NCBI RefSeq assembly: GCF_002831565.1
Contig: NZ_CP025096.1
Span: 372,001 to 436,000 of the forward strand
Direction: 5' to 3'
Origin: Spirosoma pollinicola
GTDB taxonomy: Bacteria; Bacteroidota; Bacteroidia; Cytophagales; Spirosomataceae
DNA length: 64,000 nucleotides
The position numbers and the translations under genes are program-made. Each line of letters starts with the position of its first letter. Position 1 is the first letter of the stretch. The notes beneath the pieces are model-generated. The model was not told the DNA's origin, made no database searches, and was given only the letters and a program-made list of their open reading frames with translations. Below are positions 16,683 to 25,232 of the stretch, one piece after another.

Positions 16683-19040
16683 ATGTTCCGAAACTATCTC
16701 AAAATCGCCTGGCGTAACATTGCCAAAAGTAAAACCTTCTCCTTTATCAATGTGCTGGGCCTTGCCCTTGGCATGACCAGCAGCCTGCTCATTTTACTCT
16801 GGGTGCAGGACGAACGCAGTATCGACCAGTTTCACACCAACGGCCCGAACATCTATGCAGTATTGGAGAACCAGCAATGGACAGGCAATGATATCAGTAC
16901 TACGCCATCTACACCTGGTCCGCTGGCCTTCGCGCTTAAAGCTGACGTTCCGGAAGTAGTACTTAGCGTTAAGGTTACTTGGCAGGAGGAACACCTGCTC
17001 TCGGTTGGCGAGAAAGCTTACAAGGAGAAAGGTCGGTATTCGAGCCCCGATTTATTTCAGGTTTTTTCGTTTCCATTCGTGCATGGCGACCCAAAAACAG
17101 CCATTGCGGAGCCAACGTCTATCGTTATCTCCGAAAAAGCGGCTCAAAAGCTTTTCGGTCGAACCGATGTCCTTGGGCGGATGGTTCGGGTCGATAACAA
17201 AGAGGATCATAAAGTAACGGGGGTGGTGAAGGACATCCCCGAAACATCCTCCCTTAAGTTTGACTTTGTCTTACCCGAAGCCCCGTATGAGAAGGAAAAT
17301 AATTGGCTCGAAAAATGGGATAACAACGGTATTCGTACCTATGTGATGCTGAGCCCCGGCGCTAATGTAGACGCTGTTAATGCCAAAATCCTGAACTTCA
17401 TCAAGAAGCACGACAAGAACGTGACGACCATCACGACGTTCATGTTCCCTTATGAGAAAGCGTATCTACAATCGAAATTCACGAATGGTAAACCCGATGG
17501 CGGGCGGATCGAATACGTTCGGATTTTCACCATTGTCGCTCTATTCCTGCTCATCATTGCCTGTATCAACTTCATGAATCTGGCTACGGCCCGCTCGGCC
17601 AAACGGGCAAAGGAAGTCGGTATCCGGAAGGTTGTTGGGGCCGAAGGTTCATATCTGGTGGGTCAATTCGTTGGCGAAGCGATACTAACGGCCCTCTTTT
17701 CCCTGCTCGTTGCCATTATTCTGGTTCAGGTACTGCTTCCAAGCTTCAATACGCTGACGGAGAAACATATAGACATTCAGTATACGAATCCTTTTTACTG
17801 GCTCACCCTTCTTGGGCTGGCGCTAATAACCGGGCTTGTGTCGGGCAGTTATCCTGCCCTGTTCTTGTCGTCCCTTCAACCGGTTAAGGTTTTAAAAGGC
17901 ACACTTCGGTTTAACACGGGGGCCGTACTGTTTCGACAGGGGCTAGTCGTTTTTCAATTTGCTCTTTCCCTGCTCCTGATTATCGGGACGCTGATCGCTG
18001 GTCGCCAGATTGACTATATACGCACGAAAAACCTGGGACTTGACCGGGAGAATGTGGTTTATATGGATCTGGAAGGTGATTTACAAAAACGGTTTGATGC
18101 TTTCCGGGAAGAACTGATACATGCCCCCGGCATTCAGTCGGTATCGTCGGCGGGCAATGACCCCATGCAAATTGGCAGTTCAACTACCGGCGTCGAATGG
18201 ACAGGAAAGCCCGAAGGTGACAAGACACTGTTTACACAGTTGCCCATCAGCTATGACTTCGTAAAGACCATGAAAATTAAGCTGCTCGACGGCCGCGAGT
18301 TTTCAAAGGGTACGATAACGGATAGCACCAATTACATTGTCAATGAAGAAGCAGCCCGACGTATGGGTATGAAACAGGCCGTGGGTCAGGATTTAAAATT
18401 CTGGAATAAGTCAGGGAAGATCGTCGGCCTGATCAGGAACTTCCACCTGAACTCCCTGCGTGTTGCCATTGAGCCCCTCATTTTGCGGTTAGACTCGACG
18501 AACAACACCCTGCTGGTGCGTACAACCCCCGGCCAGACAGAAAAGGCGCTCAAGAGTATGGAACGACTGGCCAAACAATTTAACCCAGCCTATCCATTCG
18601 ATTATAAATTTGCCGACGAAAGTTTCAAGGAGCAGTACAAAAGCGAAACGCTGATTGGTACACTGGCCAACGCCTTCGCCATTATCGCCATATTTATCGC
18701 CTGCCTGGGTTTGTTTGGCCTGGCCATGTTTACGGCCGAGCAACGCACGAAAGAAATTGGGGTTCGCAAAGTGCTTGGAGCCTCGGTGCCCAACATCGTC
18801 GCCCTTCTCTCGAAGGATTTTTTAAAGCTGGTGATGATTGCCATTCTCATTGCGTCTCCCCTGGCGTGGTGGGCCATGCATCAGTGGCTCAAAGACTTCG
18901 CCTATCGAATCGACATCAGCTGGTGGGTCTTCGCATTGGCGGGCATCATGGCCATCGCCATCGCTCAACTCACCGTAAGTTTCCAGAGTATCAAAGCCGC
19001 CCTGATGAATCCCGTGAAAAGTCTGCGAAGCGCGGAGTAA
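16683..19040 (+). CDS. Prefixless duplicated FtsX-like ABC permease
   Basis: Permease of 785 aa beginning MFRNYLKIAWRNIAKSKTF, so it has no prefix domain. It also lacks a PadR partner and the dyad-pair promoter, like the copy at 8031. TM1 is near residues 20-42; the first FtsX block starts near 282 (LLIIACINFMNLATARSAKRAKEVG is read across it), the central TM near 420-445, and the second FtsX block near 680 (EQRTKEIGVRKVLGAS). The C-terminus is MNPVKSLRSAE. It is closest in sequence to the copy at 11992, sharing the start of the body, the ARSAKRAKEVG block and the FNTL segment, which suggests a fairly recent duplication with loss or absence of the prefix. Substrate unknown. Confidence 0.93.
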   Translation: MFRNYLKIAWRNIAKSKTFSFINVLGLALGMTSSLLILLWVQDERSIDQFHTNGPNIYAVLENQQWTGNDISTTPSTPGPLAFALKADVPEVVLSVKVTWQEEHLLSVGEKAYKEKGRYSSPDLFQVFSFPFVHGDPKTAIAEPTSIVISEKAAQKLFGRTDVLGRMVRVDNKEDHKVTGVVKDIPETSSLKFDFVLPEAPYEKENNWLEKWDNNGIRTYVMLSPGANVDAVNAKILNFIKKHDKNVTTITTFMFPYEKAYLQSKFTNGKPDGGRIEYVRIFTIVALFLLIIACINFMNLATARSAKRAKEVGIRKVVGAEGSYLVGQFVGEAILTALFSLLVAIILVQVLLPSFNTLTEKHIDIQYTNPFYWLTLLGLALITGLVSGSYPALFLSSLQPVKVLKGTLRFNTGAVLFRQGLVVFQFALSLLLIIGTLIAGRQIDYIRTKNLGLDRENVVYMDLEGDLQKRFDAFREELIHAPGIQSVSSAGNDPMQIGSSTTGVEWTGKPEGDKTLFTQLPISYDFVKTMKIKLLDGREFSKGTITDSTNYIVNEEAARRMGMKQAVGQDLKFWNKSGKIVGLIRNFHLNSLRVAIEPLILRLDSTNNTLLVRTTPGQTEKALKSMERLAKQFNPAYPFDYKFADESFKEQYKSETLIGTLANAFAIIAIFIACLGLFGLAMFTAEQRTKEIGVRKVLGASVPNIVALLSKDFLKLVMIAILIASPLAWWAMHQWLKDFAYRIDISWWVFALAGIMAIAIAQLTVSFQSIKAALMNPVKSLRSAE

Positions 19041-19062
19041 TAGTCTTGTCGATATGGTTAAA

Positions 19063-19093
19063 ACAAGGCAGCCCGAACGTCGGGCTGCCTTGT
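19063..19093 (+). terminator. Perfect 14-bp hairpin after permease
   Basis: Arms 19063-19076 and 19080-19093 with a 3-nt loop (core GGCAGCCCGA/TCGGGCTGCC). It follows the permease stop by about 22 nt. Its right arm overlaps the first three bases of the dyad pair of the next PadR module. Confidence 0.75.
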
Positions 19094-19128
19094 CCGTTTT
19101 ACGGACAAACCGTGTCCAGAAACGGACA
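19091..19128 (+). promoter_or_regulatory. Paired dyads upstream of PadR gene (module 3)
   Basis: TGTCCGTTTTACGGACA (19091-19107, 17 nt, perfect half-sites) and TGTCCAGAAACGGACA (19113-19128), 5 nt apart. The second ends 74 nt before the TTTG box at 19202. This is the best-preserved pair of the five. Confidence 0.85.
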
Positions 19129-19201
19129 CTTCACTCACCGTCTATAAGTCATTTATGGCGATTCCAGTCAACCAACAGTAATTTTATGAGTTGGCATCGC
19201 A

Positions 19202-19229
19202 TTTGATCGACATTATCGTAGCAAATAAC
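19202..19229 (+). promoter_or_regulatory. Conserved PadR-module promoter (module 3)
   Basis: TTTG at 19202-19205, 17 nt, AAATAAC at 19223-19229; ATG at 19237. No strong hairpin is visible in this module's spacer (19129-19201), unlike modules 1, 2 and 4. Confidence 0.7.
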
Positions 19230-19236
19230 TTTTGGT

Positions 19237-19575
19237 ATGAAACGGGCCTTTTTAGGAGAGTTTGAAGAGATTGTGCTACTCACCGTTGCGGTACTGGACG
19301 AGGGAGCGTATGGCGTAAACGTTACGCAGGAGATCGAACAGAAAACGGGGCGGACTGTCGGTTTCAGCACGGTTCACACGACGCTGCAACGGCTGGCTGA
19401 GAAAGGTTTTTTAAGCTCTCACATGGGTGGTGCAACAGCCGAACGCGGTGGCCGACGAAAGCGATTCTTTACCGTTACGGTCGCCGGTCGACGAGCCTTG
19501 CAGGATGTCAAACAAGTGCGGGAAGAGTTATGGAATGCCCTCCCACCCCAAACGCTGCAACTCATGGGCGGGTAA
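19237..19575 (+). CDS. PadR family transcriptional regulator (module 3)
   Basis: Winged-helix regulator of 112 aa (KRAFLGEFEEIVLLTVAVL at the N-terminus, AERGGRRKRFFTVTVAGRR in the wing). It precedes the permease by 99 nt; that gap holds ATTCATT-type repeats and a GTAGAT/ATCTAC pair next to the permease ATG. Its sequence is closest to the module 1 PadR. It is probably an autorepressor of its operon, by analogy with PadR-exporter pairs. Confidence 0.93.
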   Translation: MKRAFLGEFEEIVLLTVAVLDEGAYGVNVTQEIEQKTGRTVGFSTVHTTLQRLAEKGFLSSHMGGATAERGGRRKRFFTVTVAGRRALQDVKQVREELWNALPPQTLQLMGG

Positions 19576-19674
19576 ACCAATGGTAAATGTACAATAGTCT
19601 GTAGATCAGCCGTTCCACTTCCATTATCTGTTTTACGTTTTTCACTACTCATTGTCTATTATTCATTATCTACG

Positions 19675-22353
19675 ATGAAACCACCCCGCTGGGCAACCAA
19701 ACTCCTGAGTTGGTGGGGCCACCCCGATACGCTCGAAGAAGTGCAGGGCGACTTGCTCGAACTGTATAACTACTGGGTAGAAACCGTGGGCGAACGACGC
19801 GCCAACTGGCGATATGCATTGAGTGCTCTGAAATTGCTACGGCCATTGGCTAGCCTGAAAAGAAAGGAGCAGTATACCTCCCCTTATTCATTTAGTATAA
19901 CCATGATCCTCAACTATATCAAAATAGCCCGGCGTCAACTATGGCGTAATCGACTTTTTACGGCGCTCAATGTTGTCGGCCTATCCATCGGATTAAGCGC
20001 TTGCTGGGTCATCTACCGCATTGTTTCCTTCGATTTCAGCTTCGATACCCAAAACCCCAATCGGGACCGAATTGTACGAGTGGTCAGTCGGTTTGTGTTT
20101 GACGGAAAGGAACAGGGAAATCCGGGCTCCCCCCTTCCCATGGCTAATGCCGTTCGAAAGGAACTCAGTGGTGTCGACCGGGCTATTCCAATATGGGAAG
20201 AAGGGATTGAACACGTTCAGATTCCGCAGCTAACGGGTAAACCGGTACAGTTTACGGATGTAAAAAATGTAATCGCTACCGATTCCAACTACTTCCGGAT
20301 GGTACCGTACCAATGGCTGGCTGGCAATGCCCGCCGGGCACTCTCCCGGCCTAATCAGGTCGTTATTACCCAAAGCCGGGCGGCTCAGTATTTCCCCGGA
20401 TTATTACCCCAGCAACTCATAAATAAGACTATAACTTACTGGGATTCAGTCAATGTGCAAATTGCCGGTGTTGTGGCCGATCTGCCGTACGCATCTGATT
20501 TTACGGGCCAGGAATTTCTATCGATTCCGACAATCAAAAAAGAAATCGGGAAAAATGAGTGGGGAAATACAAATTCCGATGTCCAGCTTTTTCTGATGCT
20601 TTCGGATAAAGCAGACCCAAAGCAACTAGAAAAACAGGTCAACCTGCTGTCCGGTAAATACTCAAACGAGATTCTGAAACAATGGGGTTCCTTTAAACGA
20701 TGGCACCTCCTGCAACCGCTGGCCGATCTCCATTTCGGGATCGACTATCGTGAACGAGCCCGTCGGGCCAACAAAAATGTCTTATACGGCTTAATTGGCC
20801 TGGCAGGATTTATACTGGCGCTGGCGGTTGTTAATTATGTAAATATGGCCTCGGCGCAAGTGCCACAACGAGCCCGCGAGATTGGTATTCGTAAAGTATT
20901 AGGTAGCCGCCGTCGGCCGCTTATCGTTCAGTTTCTAGGTGAAACAGCCGCCATTACGTTATTAGCCTTTGGTCTGGCTTTCGTCTTTTCGAACTTCTTT
21001 TTCACAAAATTCAGCGATTTAATTCCGGAAGGTATCGACCAGCACATCAATTGGCCATGGCTTGTTTTATTTCTGGCTGGCCTCCTGATCAGTGTAACGT
21101 TACTGTCGGGCCTGTATCCGGCCTGGCTTATTACCCGGTTTCAACCGGTAGCTGTCCTGCGAGGCCAAACGGGCTATGCCGTAACGGAAGGGTCCAACCG
21201 GCTAACGCTCCGTAAAAGTTTGATCGTCTTTCAGTTTTTTATTGCGCAACTGTTCATTGTCGGCTCCTTCATCGTCAACCAGCAGTTAAACTACTCATTA
21301 CAGGCCGATCTGGGGTTTGTGCGTGACGCTGTTGTAACGGCCTCTACCCCCTGGAAACCAGACGAAACCAACCGGGCAAACAGGCGTTTTGCGCTCAAGC
21401 AGGAATTACAAAAACTACCCGGCATATCGGCGGTTAGCCTGGGCGATCAACCCGCATCGAGTGGGTATTCGAGCAATGTTCATCAGTACGTCGGTAAAAA
21501 AGGCAAGGTTGAGCTGAATATCTTCCGTAAACATGTAGACACCGATTTTATTCCCTTCTATAAACTTCCGCTACTGGCCGGCCGAAACCTGCAACCGAGT
21601 GATACCGTTCGGGAGTATGTCCTGAACGAAACAGCTGTTAAAGCGTTCGGCTTCGAGCGACCTCAGGATGCCATTGGAGCCATAATCAAAGAGAACGGTG
21701 GCGATGCGAACCGGACAGTGCCCATTGTGGGAGTGGTTCGCGATTTTCACACCCGCTCCTTCAAGGAAAAAATTCAGCCGACAGCCCTGATGACAAATCG
21801 CGAAAACGCCAACACGTTCAATATCAAACTGGCATCGGGTAATCCGGAAAACTGGCAACATACATTAGCCGAAATCAACACAGTCTGGAAGCAATTTTAT
21901 CCGGATGATCCGTTCGACTACAAATTTTACGACCAGACGCTGGAGGAGTTTTACAAGCAGGAGCGGCAACTATCCAGGGTTGTTAATCTGGCAACGGGAA
22001 TCGCTATCCTGATCAGTTGTCTTGGCTTGTTCGGACTGGCAACGCTGATGGCTTATCAACGTACCAAAGAAATTGGCATACGAAAGATTTTAGGAGCGAG
22101 CGTGACAGGCATAGTGGCCTTACTATCAAAAGGCTTCCTGAAACTGGTGATTATTGCCATCCTGATTGCCTCACCTTTAGCCTGGTATGGAATGGACAAA
22201 TGGTTACAGGATTTCGCCTATCGAATTGACATTGAGTGGTGGGTGTTCGTACTGACCGCTTTACTGGCCATTGGCATTGCTTTACTGACAGTTGGTTTCC
22301 AGAGTGTAAAAGCGGCTCTGATGAATCCCGTTAAAACGTTACGGTCGGAGTGA
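19675..22353 (+). CDS. Permease-prefix-domain duplicated FtsX-like ABC permease (module 3)
   Basis: Protein of 892 aa. Its prefix is of a second subtype, SWWGHPDTLEEVQGDL, in place of the WFCAPHLLEE form, and is shared only with the copy at 22451. Met77 opens the body (MILNYIKIARRQLWRNR), with RRQL where others have W/F-RNL. The first FtsX block near 370-490 (FILALAVVNYVNMASAQVPQRARE) and the last block (YQRTKEIGIRKILGAS) are typical. The N-terminal half is diverged and resembles the copy at 1944 (residues around ADLHF). Partner of the upstream PadR gene. Substrate unknown. Confidence 0.93.
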   Translation: MKPPRWATKLLSWWGHPDTLEEVQGDLLELYNYWVETVGERRANWRYALSALKLLRPLASLKRKEQYTSPYSFSITMILNYIKIARRQLWRNRLFTALNVVGLSIGLSACWVIYRIVSFDFSFDTQNPNRDRIVRVVSRFVFDGKEQGNPGSPLPMANAVRKELSGVDRAIPIWEEGIEHVQIPQLTGKPVQFTDVKNVIATDSNYFRMVPYQWLAGNARRALSRPNQVVITQSRAAQYFPGLLPQQLINKTITYWDSVNVQIAGVVADLPYASDFTGQEFLSIPTIKKEIGKNEWGNTNSDVQLFLMLSDKADPKQLEKQVNLLSGKYSNEILKQWGSFKRWHLLQPLADLHFGIDYRERARRANKNVLYGLIGLAGFILALAVVNYVNMASAQVPQRAREIGIRKVLGSRRRPLIVQFLGETAAITLLAFGLAFVFSNFFFTKFSDLIPEGIDQHINWPWLVLFLAGLLISVTLLSGLYPAWLITRFQPVAVLRGQTGYAVTEGSNRLTLRKSLIVFQFFIAQLFIVGSFIVNQQLNYSLQADLGFVRDAVVTASTPWKPDETNRANRRFALKQELQKLPGISAVSLGDQPASSGYSSNVHQYVGKKGKVELNIFRKHVDTDFIPFYKLPLLAGRNLQPSDTVREYVLNETAVKAFGFERPQDAIGAIIKENGGDANRTVPIVGVVRDFHTRSFKEKIQPTALMTNRENANTFNIKLASGNPENWQHTLAEINTVWKQFYPDDPFDYKFYDQTLEEFYKQERQLSRVVNLATGIAILISCLGLFGLATLMAYQRTKEIGIRKILGASVTGIVALLSKGFLKLVIIAILIASPLAWYGMDKWLQDFAYRIDIEWWVFVLTALLAIGIALLTVGFQSVKAALMNPVKTLRSE

Positions 22354-22450
22354 TCATTGGATAATGAACACTGGCCAATGGAACGAACCCTCATTCCCGG
22401 TCAAGCGCCATCAGTAGCCAGTACTCATTGTACATTATTCATTATAAATT

Positions 22451-22675
22451 ATGCAACCACCCCGCTGGGCACAAAAGCTAATCGAAACCTATGGACATCC
22501 CGATACACTCGAAGAAGTGCAGGGCGACCTGCTCGAACTGTATGCCTATTGGGTGGAAACGGTTGGCAAACGACGCGCCAACTGGCGATATACTCAGTGT
22601 GCTGAAATTGTTGCGGCCACTGGCGAAACCGAAAAAACAGCATTATTCAAGACCGGAATACCGGACCACCTATAG
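22451..22675 (+). pseudogene. Detached permease-prefix domain (frameshifted from 22689 permease)
   Basis: The open frame encodes a full prefix domain (QPPRWAQKLIETYGHPDTLE and so on to RRANWRY), almost identical to that at 19675. It then leaves frame where the sister gene reads GCATTG and this copy reads ACTC, an apparent 2-nt loss near 22592. The natural continuation (SVLKLLRPLAKPKKQ) is in another frame and runs into the permease body. Either the gene is broken and the prefix is made as a 74-aa peptide, or the shift is a sequencing error. Both halves are otherwise intact. Confidence 0.75.
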
Positions 22676-22688
22676 CCTAAACCCCGAT

Positions 22689-25103
22689 ATGCTTCGCAAT
22701 TACGTTAAAATCGGATTCAGAAATCTTGTTAAGAACAAGGTCTATTCGGGCATTAACATTGGCGGATTAGCGCTGGGTATAGCCTGCTGCCTGCTCATCA
22801 GCCTTTATGTGTATGACGAATTCAGTTACGACCGGTTCAACGCCAATTACAGGCATATTTACCGGATTGTTGAACGACAGAAACAGCCCGAAGGTATTTT
22901 CGATGTAGCGACTACACCGGGTCCGCTGGCTGCTACCCTTACGAAGGACTTTCCGGAAGTACAGCGTACTACCCGTGTTGGTCGGTGGAACGGGCTACTG
23001 ACGCAGGGCCGCCACCTGATCGAGCCGGAGCATTTTTTGATTGTTGATCCCAGCTTTTTCACCCTGTTCACGTACCCACTCGTGTTGGGCGATACCAGCA
23101 CAGTTTTCCGGGGACCCAACGAAGTGGTTTTTAGTGAAGCTGCCGCCGAACGTTTTTTTGGTCCCGACTGGCGTCAGAAGAATGTGTTGGGGCAATCCAT
23201 TAAACTCAATAATGAACAGGTACTCAAGCTGGTGGGTGTAGCCAAAAATCCGCCCATTCAGTCGAGTATCCAGTTTGATGTGCTGATTCCATTCAAGTGG
23301 CTCGAACGCAACGACGAATGGAGTATGAAATGGAACAGCAACAGCTACCACACCTACGTTCAACTCCGGCCAGATGCAGTCAGGGAAGCGGTCAGCCCAG
23401 TCTTCTTCGGCACCAAAATTCGGGAGCAGCTTAAGCGATACGATTCAAGGAATGAAACGCCACTGCTTTTACAACCCTTATCGGACATTTATCTGTATTC
23501 GAAATTTGCCTTCCAAACCGATTATGGCAAACGCAGCGACATCGCCTACATCCGCATCTTTGTGGCCGTTGGGCTCATTGTGCTGCTTATTGCCGTAGTT
23601 AACTTCATCAATTTAGCAACCGCACGGGCGTCGCAGCGGGCAAAAGAAGTGGGCGTCCGCAAAAGCGTTGGGGCACAGCGGTCAAGTTTAATTGCCCAGT
23701 TTTTAGGAGAAGCCTTCCTGATGACGAGCCTTGCCATGCTGGCGGCTCTGTTTCTGGCCGAACTACTACTGCCCGTATTCAATGACCTGACTACTAAAAC
23801 GCTGAAAATCCCCTATCAGCTTCCGGCCTTCTGGCTCGTATTGATTGGTCTGACTGTCGTAGTCAGTTTATTGACGGGCCTTTATCCTGCGTTCTTCCTT
23901 TCGTCATTCCGGCCTGTCAGCGTATTAAAAACGGGTATCGCTGGTCAATTTGCCAATGCACGAACAGGGCTGAGTCTTCGGCAATCACTAGTGGTGGGCC
24001 AATTTGTTCTATCTATTGCACTGGCCATCAGTACGGTAGTCATCTATCGACAACTAGCTTATTTGCAGAGCACCAAACTGGGATTCGATAAATCACAATT
24101 GCTCTACGTTGGGCTCAAAGGCGATTTGAAACAAAATGCCCAGCGATTCAAGACTGAAGTGGCGCAATTGCCGGGGGTGGAACAGACGTCCGCTGCCACG
24201 AGCAATCTGGTCGACATGAATAATAGTACAACTATTGAATGGGAAGGCCAGATGCCAAAAGATGAATTTTTGATCACTCAGATGAACATAGACGCCGACT
24301 TTATAAAGACAACCGGCATGTCGATAGCAGCGGGGCGGAATTTCTCGGCTCAGATTACGAGCGATACACTAGGCAAACTCGGGGCTTACATGATCAACGA
24401 AACGGCGGCCAAACGTATGGGCTGGACACCCGCTAAAGCACTGGGCAAACGGGTCAAGTTTTGGGGAACGGATGGCTTCATCATCGGTGTCGTGAAAGAC
24501 TTCCATTTCCGTCCCCTGCGCGTTAGTATAGAACCGTTTATTTTCCGGTTTCGGCCCAAGGAGTTTTATTTCACGCTATTGGTTAAAACTAAACCCAATC
24601 TAGTAGCCCACACCCTGACTGATGTAGCCGGCGTATACAAAAAACTAGACCCTAGCACCCCCATCTCTTATGGCTTCGTTGATCAGGATCTTGATAAGCA
24701 GTACCAGTCCGAACAACGTATCGGTCGGGTTATTCTCTACTTTGCCATCCTCACAATTCTGGTTTCCTGCCTCGGCTTATTCGGCCTGACCGCGTTTACG
24801 GCAGAACAGCGCACCAAGGAAATCGGCATTCGGAAGGTATTGGGTGCTTCGGTCACCAGCATTGTGGCCCTGCTATCCAAAGACTTCCTGAGACTGGTGC
24901 TGATTGCCCTCGTCATAGCCTCCCCAATCGCCTGGTACGCCATGAACCAGTGGCTGCAAAGCTTTGCCTATAAAACCGATTTCGAGTGGTGGATGCCCGC
25001 TCTGGCCGGATTGATGGCCGTTTGCATTGCCTTGCTCACCATCAGTTTCCAGAGCATCAAAGCGGCCATTGCCAACCCGGTGAAAAGTTTGCGGAATGAG
25101 TAG
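22689..25103 (+). CDS. Duplicated FtsX-like ABC permease body, separated from its prefix by a frameshift
   Basis: Body of 804 aa from the internal ATG (MLRNYVKIGFRNLVKNK), the start used by the naturally prefixless copies. The frame is open further upstream to 22491 through the tail of the prefix linker. TM1 is near 20-43, FtsX block 1 near 285-400 (IVLLIAVVNFINLATARAS), and FtsX block 2 near 690-804 (EQRTKEIGIRKVLGAS), ending in ANPVKSLRNE. No stop interrupts the body, so a working permease could still be made by internal initiation. It follows the module 3 permease by 97 nt and has no PadR of its own. Substrate unknown. Confidence 0.88.
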   Translation: MLRNYVKIGFRNLVKNKVYSGINIGGLALGIACCLLISLYVYDEFSYDRFNANYRHIYRIVERQKQPEGIFDVATTPGPLAATLTKDFPEVQRTTRVGRWNGLLTQGRHLIEPEHFLIVDPSFFTLFTYPLVLGDTSTVFRGPNEVVFSEAAAERFFGPDWRQKNVLGQSIKLNNEQVLKLVGVAKNPPIQSSIQFDVLIPFKWLERNDEWSMKWNSNSYHTYVQLRPDAVREAVSPVFFGTKIREQLKRYDSRNETPLLLQPLSDIYLYSKFAFQTDYGKRSDIAYIRIFVAVGLIVLLIAVVNFINLATARASQRAKEVGVRKSVGAQRSSLIAQFLGEAFLMTSLAMLAALFLAELLLPVFNDLTTKTLKIPYQLPAFWLVLIGLTVVVSLLTGLYPAFFLSSFRPVSVLKTGIAGQFANARTGLSLRQSLVVGQFVLSIALAISTVVIYRQLAYLQSTKLGFDKSQLLYVGLKGDLKQNAQRFKTEVAQLPGVEQTSAATSNLVDMNNSTTIEWEGQMPKDEFLITQMNIDADFIKTTGMSIAAGRNFSAQITSDTLGKLGAYMINETAAKRMGWTPAKALGKRVKFWGTDGFIIGVVKDFHFRPLRVSIEPFIFRFRPKEFYFTLLVKTKPNLVAHTLTDVAGVYKKLDPSTPISYGFVDQDLDKQYQSEQRIGRVILYFAILTILVSCLGLFGLTAFTAEQRTKEIGIRKVLGASVTSIVALLSKDFLRLVLIALVIASPIAWYAMNQWLQSFAYKTDFEWWMPALAGLMAVCIALLTISFQSIKAAIANPVKSLRNE

Positions 25104-25110
25104 TTTGTTT

Positions 25111-25165
25111 GGCCTAAGCGCTGGCTTGGCCCTAGAAATAACAAAGGCCATGCCAGCGCTTGGCC
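25111..25165 (+). terminator. Hairpin downstream of permease
   Basis: GGCCTAAGCGCTGGC pairs with GCCAGCGCTTGGCC (one bulged T) around a 26-nt loop just after the permease stop. A T run is missing, so this may be a stabilising or transcription-ending hairpin. Confidence 0.6.
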
Positions 25166-25232
25166 CAGACTTACACGCAACTATTTCTTATTCTTGCTGT
25201 CCTTTACCCGTACTCTTTCTTACTACATGTTT

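Noticed and set aside
22357-22605. 82-codon ORF starting before the frameshifted prefix
   Set aside because: It overlaps the prefix domain in another frame; the prefix frame matches four or more sister genes.
22451-25103. Programmed ribosomal frameshift linking prefix and permease
   Set aside because: No classic slippery site with downstream structure is seen at the shift, and the comparison with 19675 shows a simple 2-nt loss; kept as decay or sequencing error pending data.
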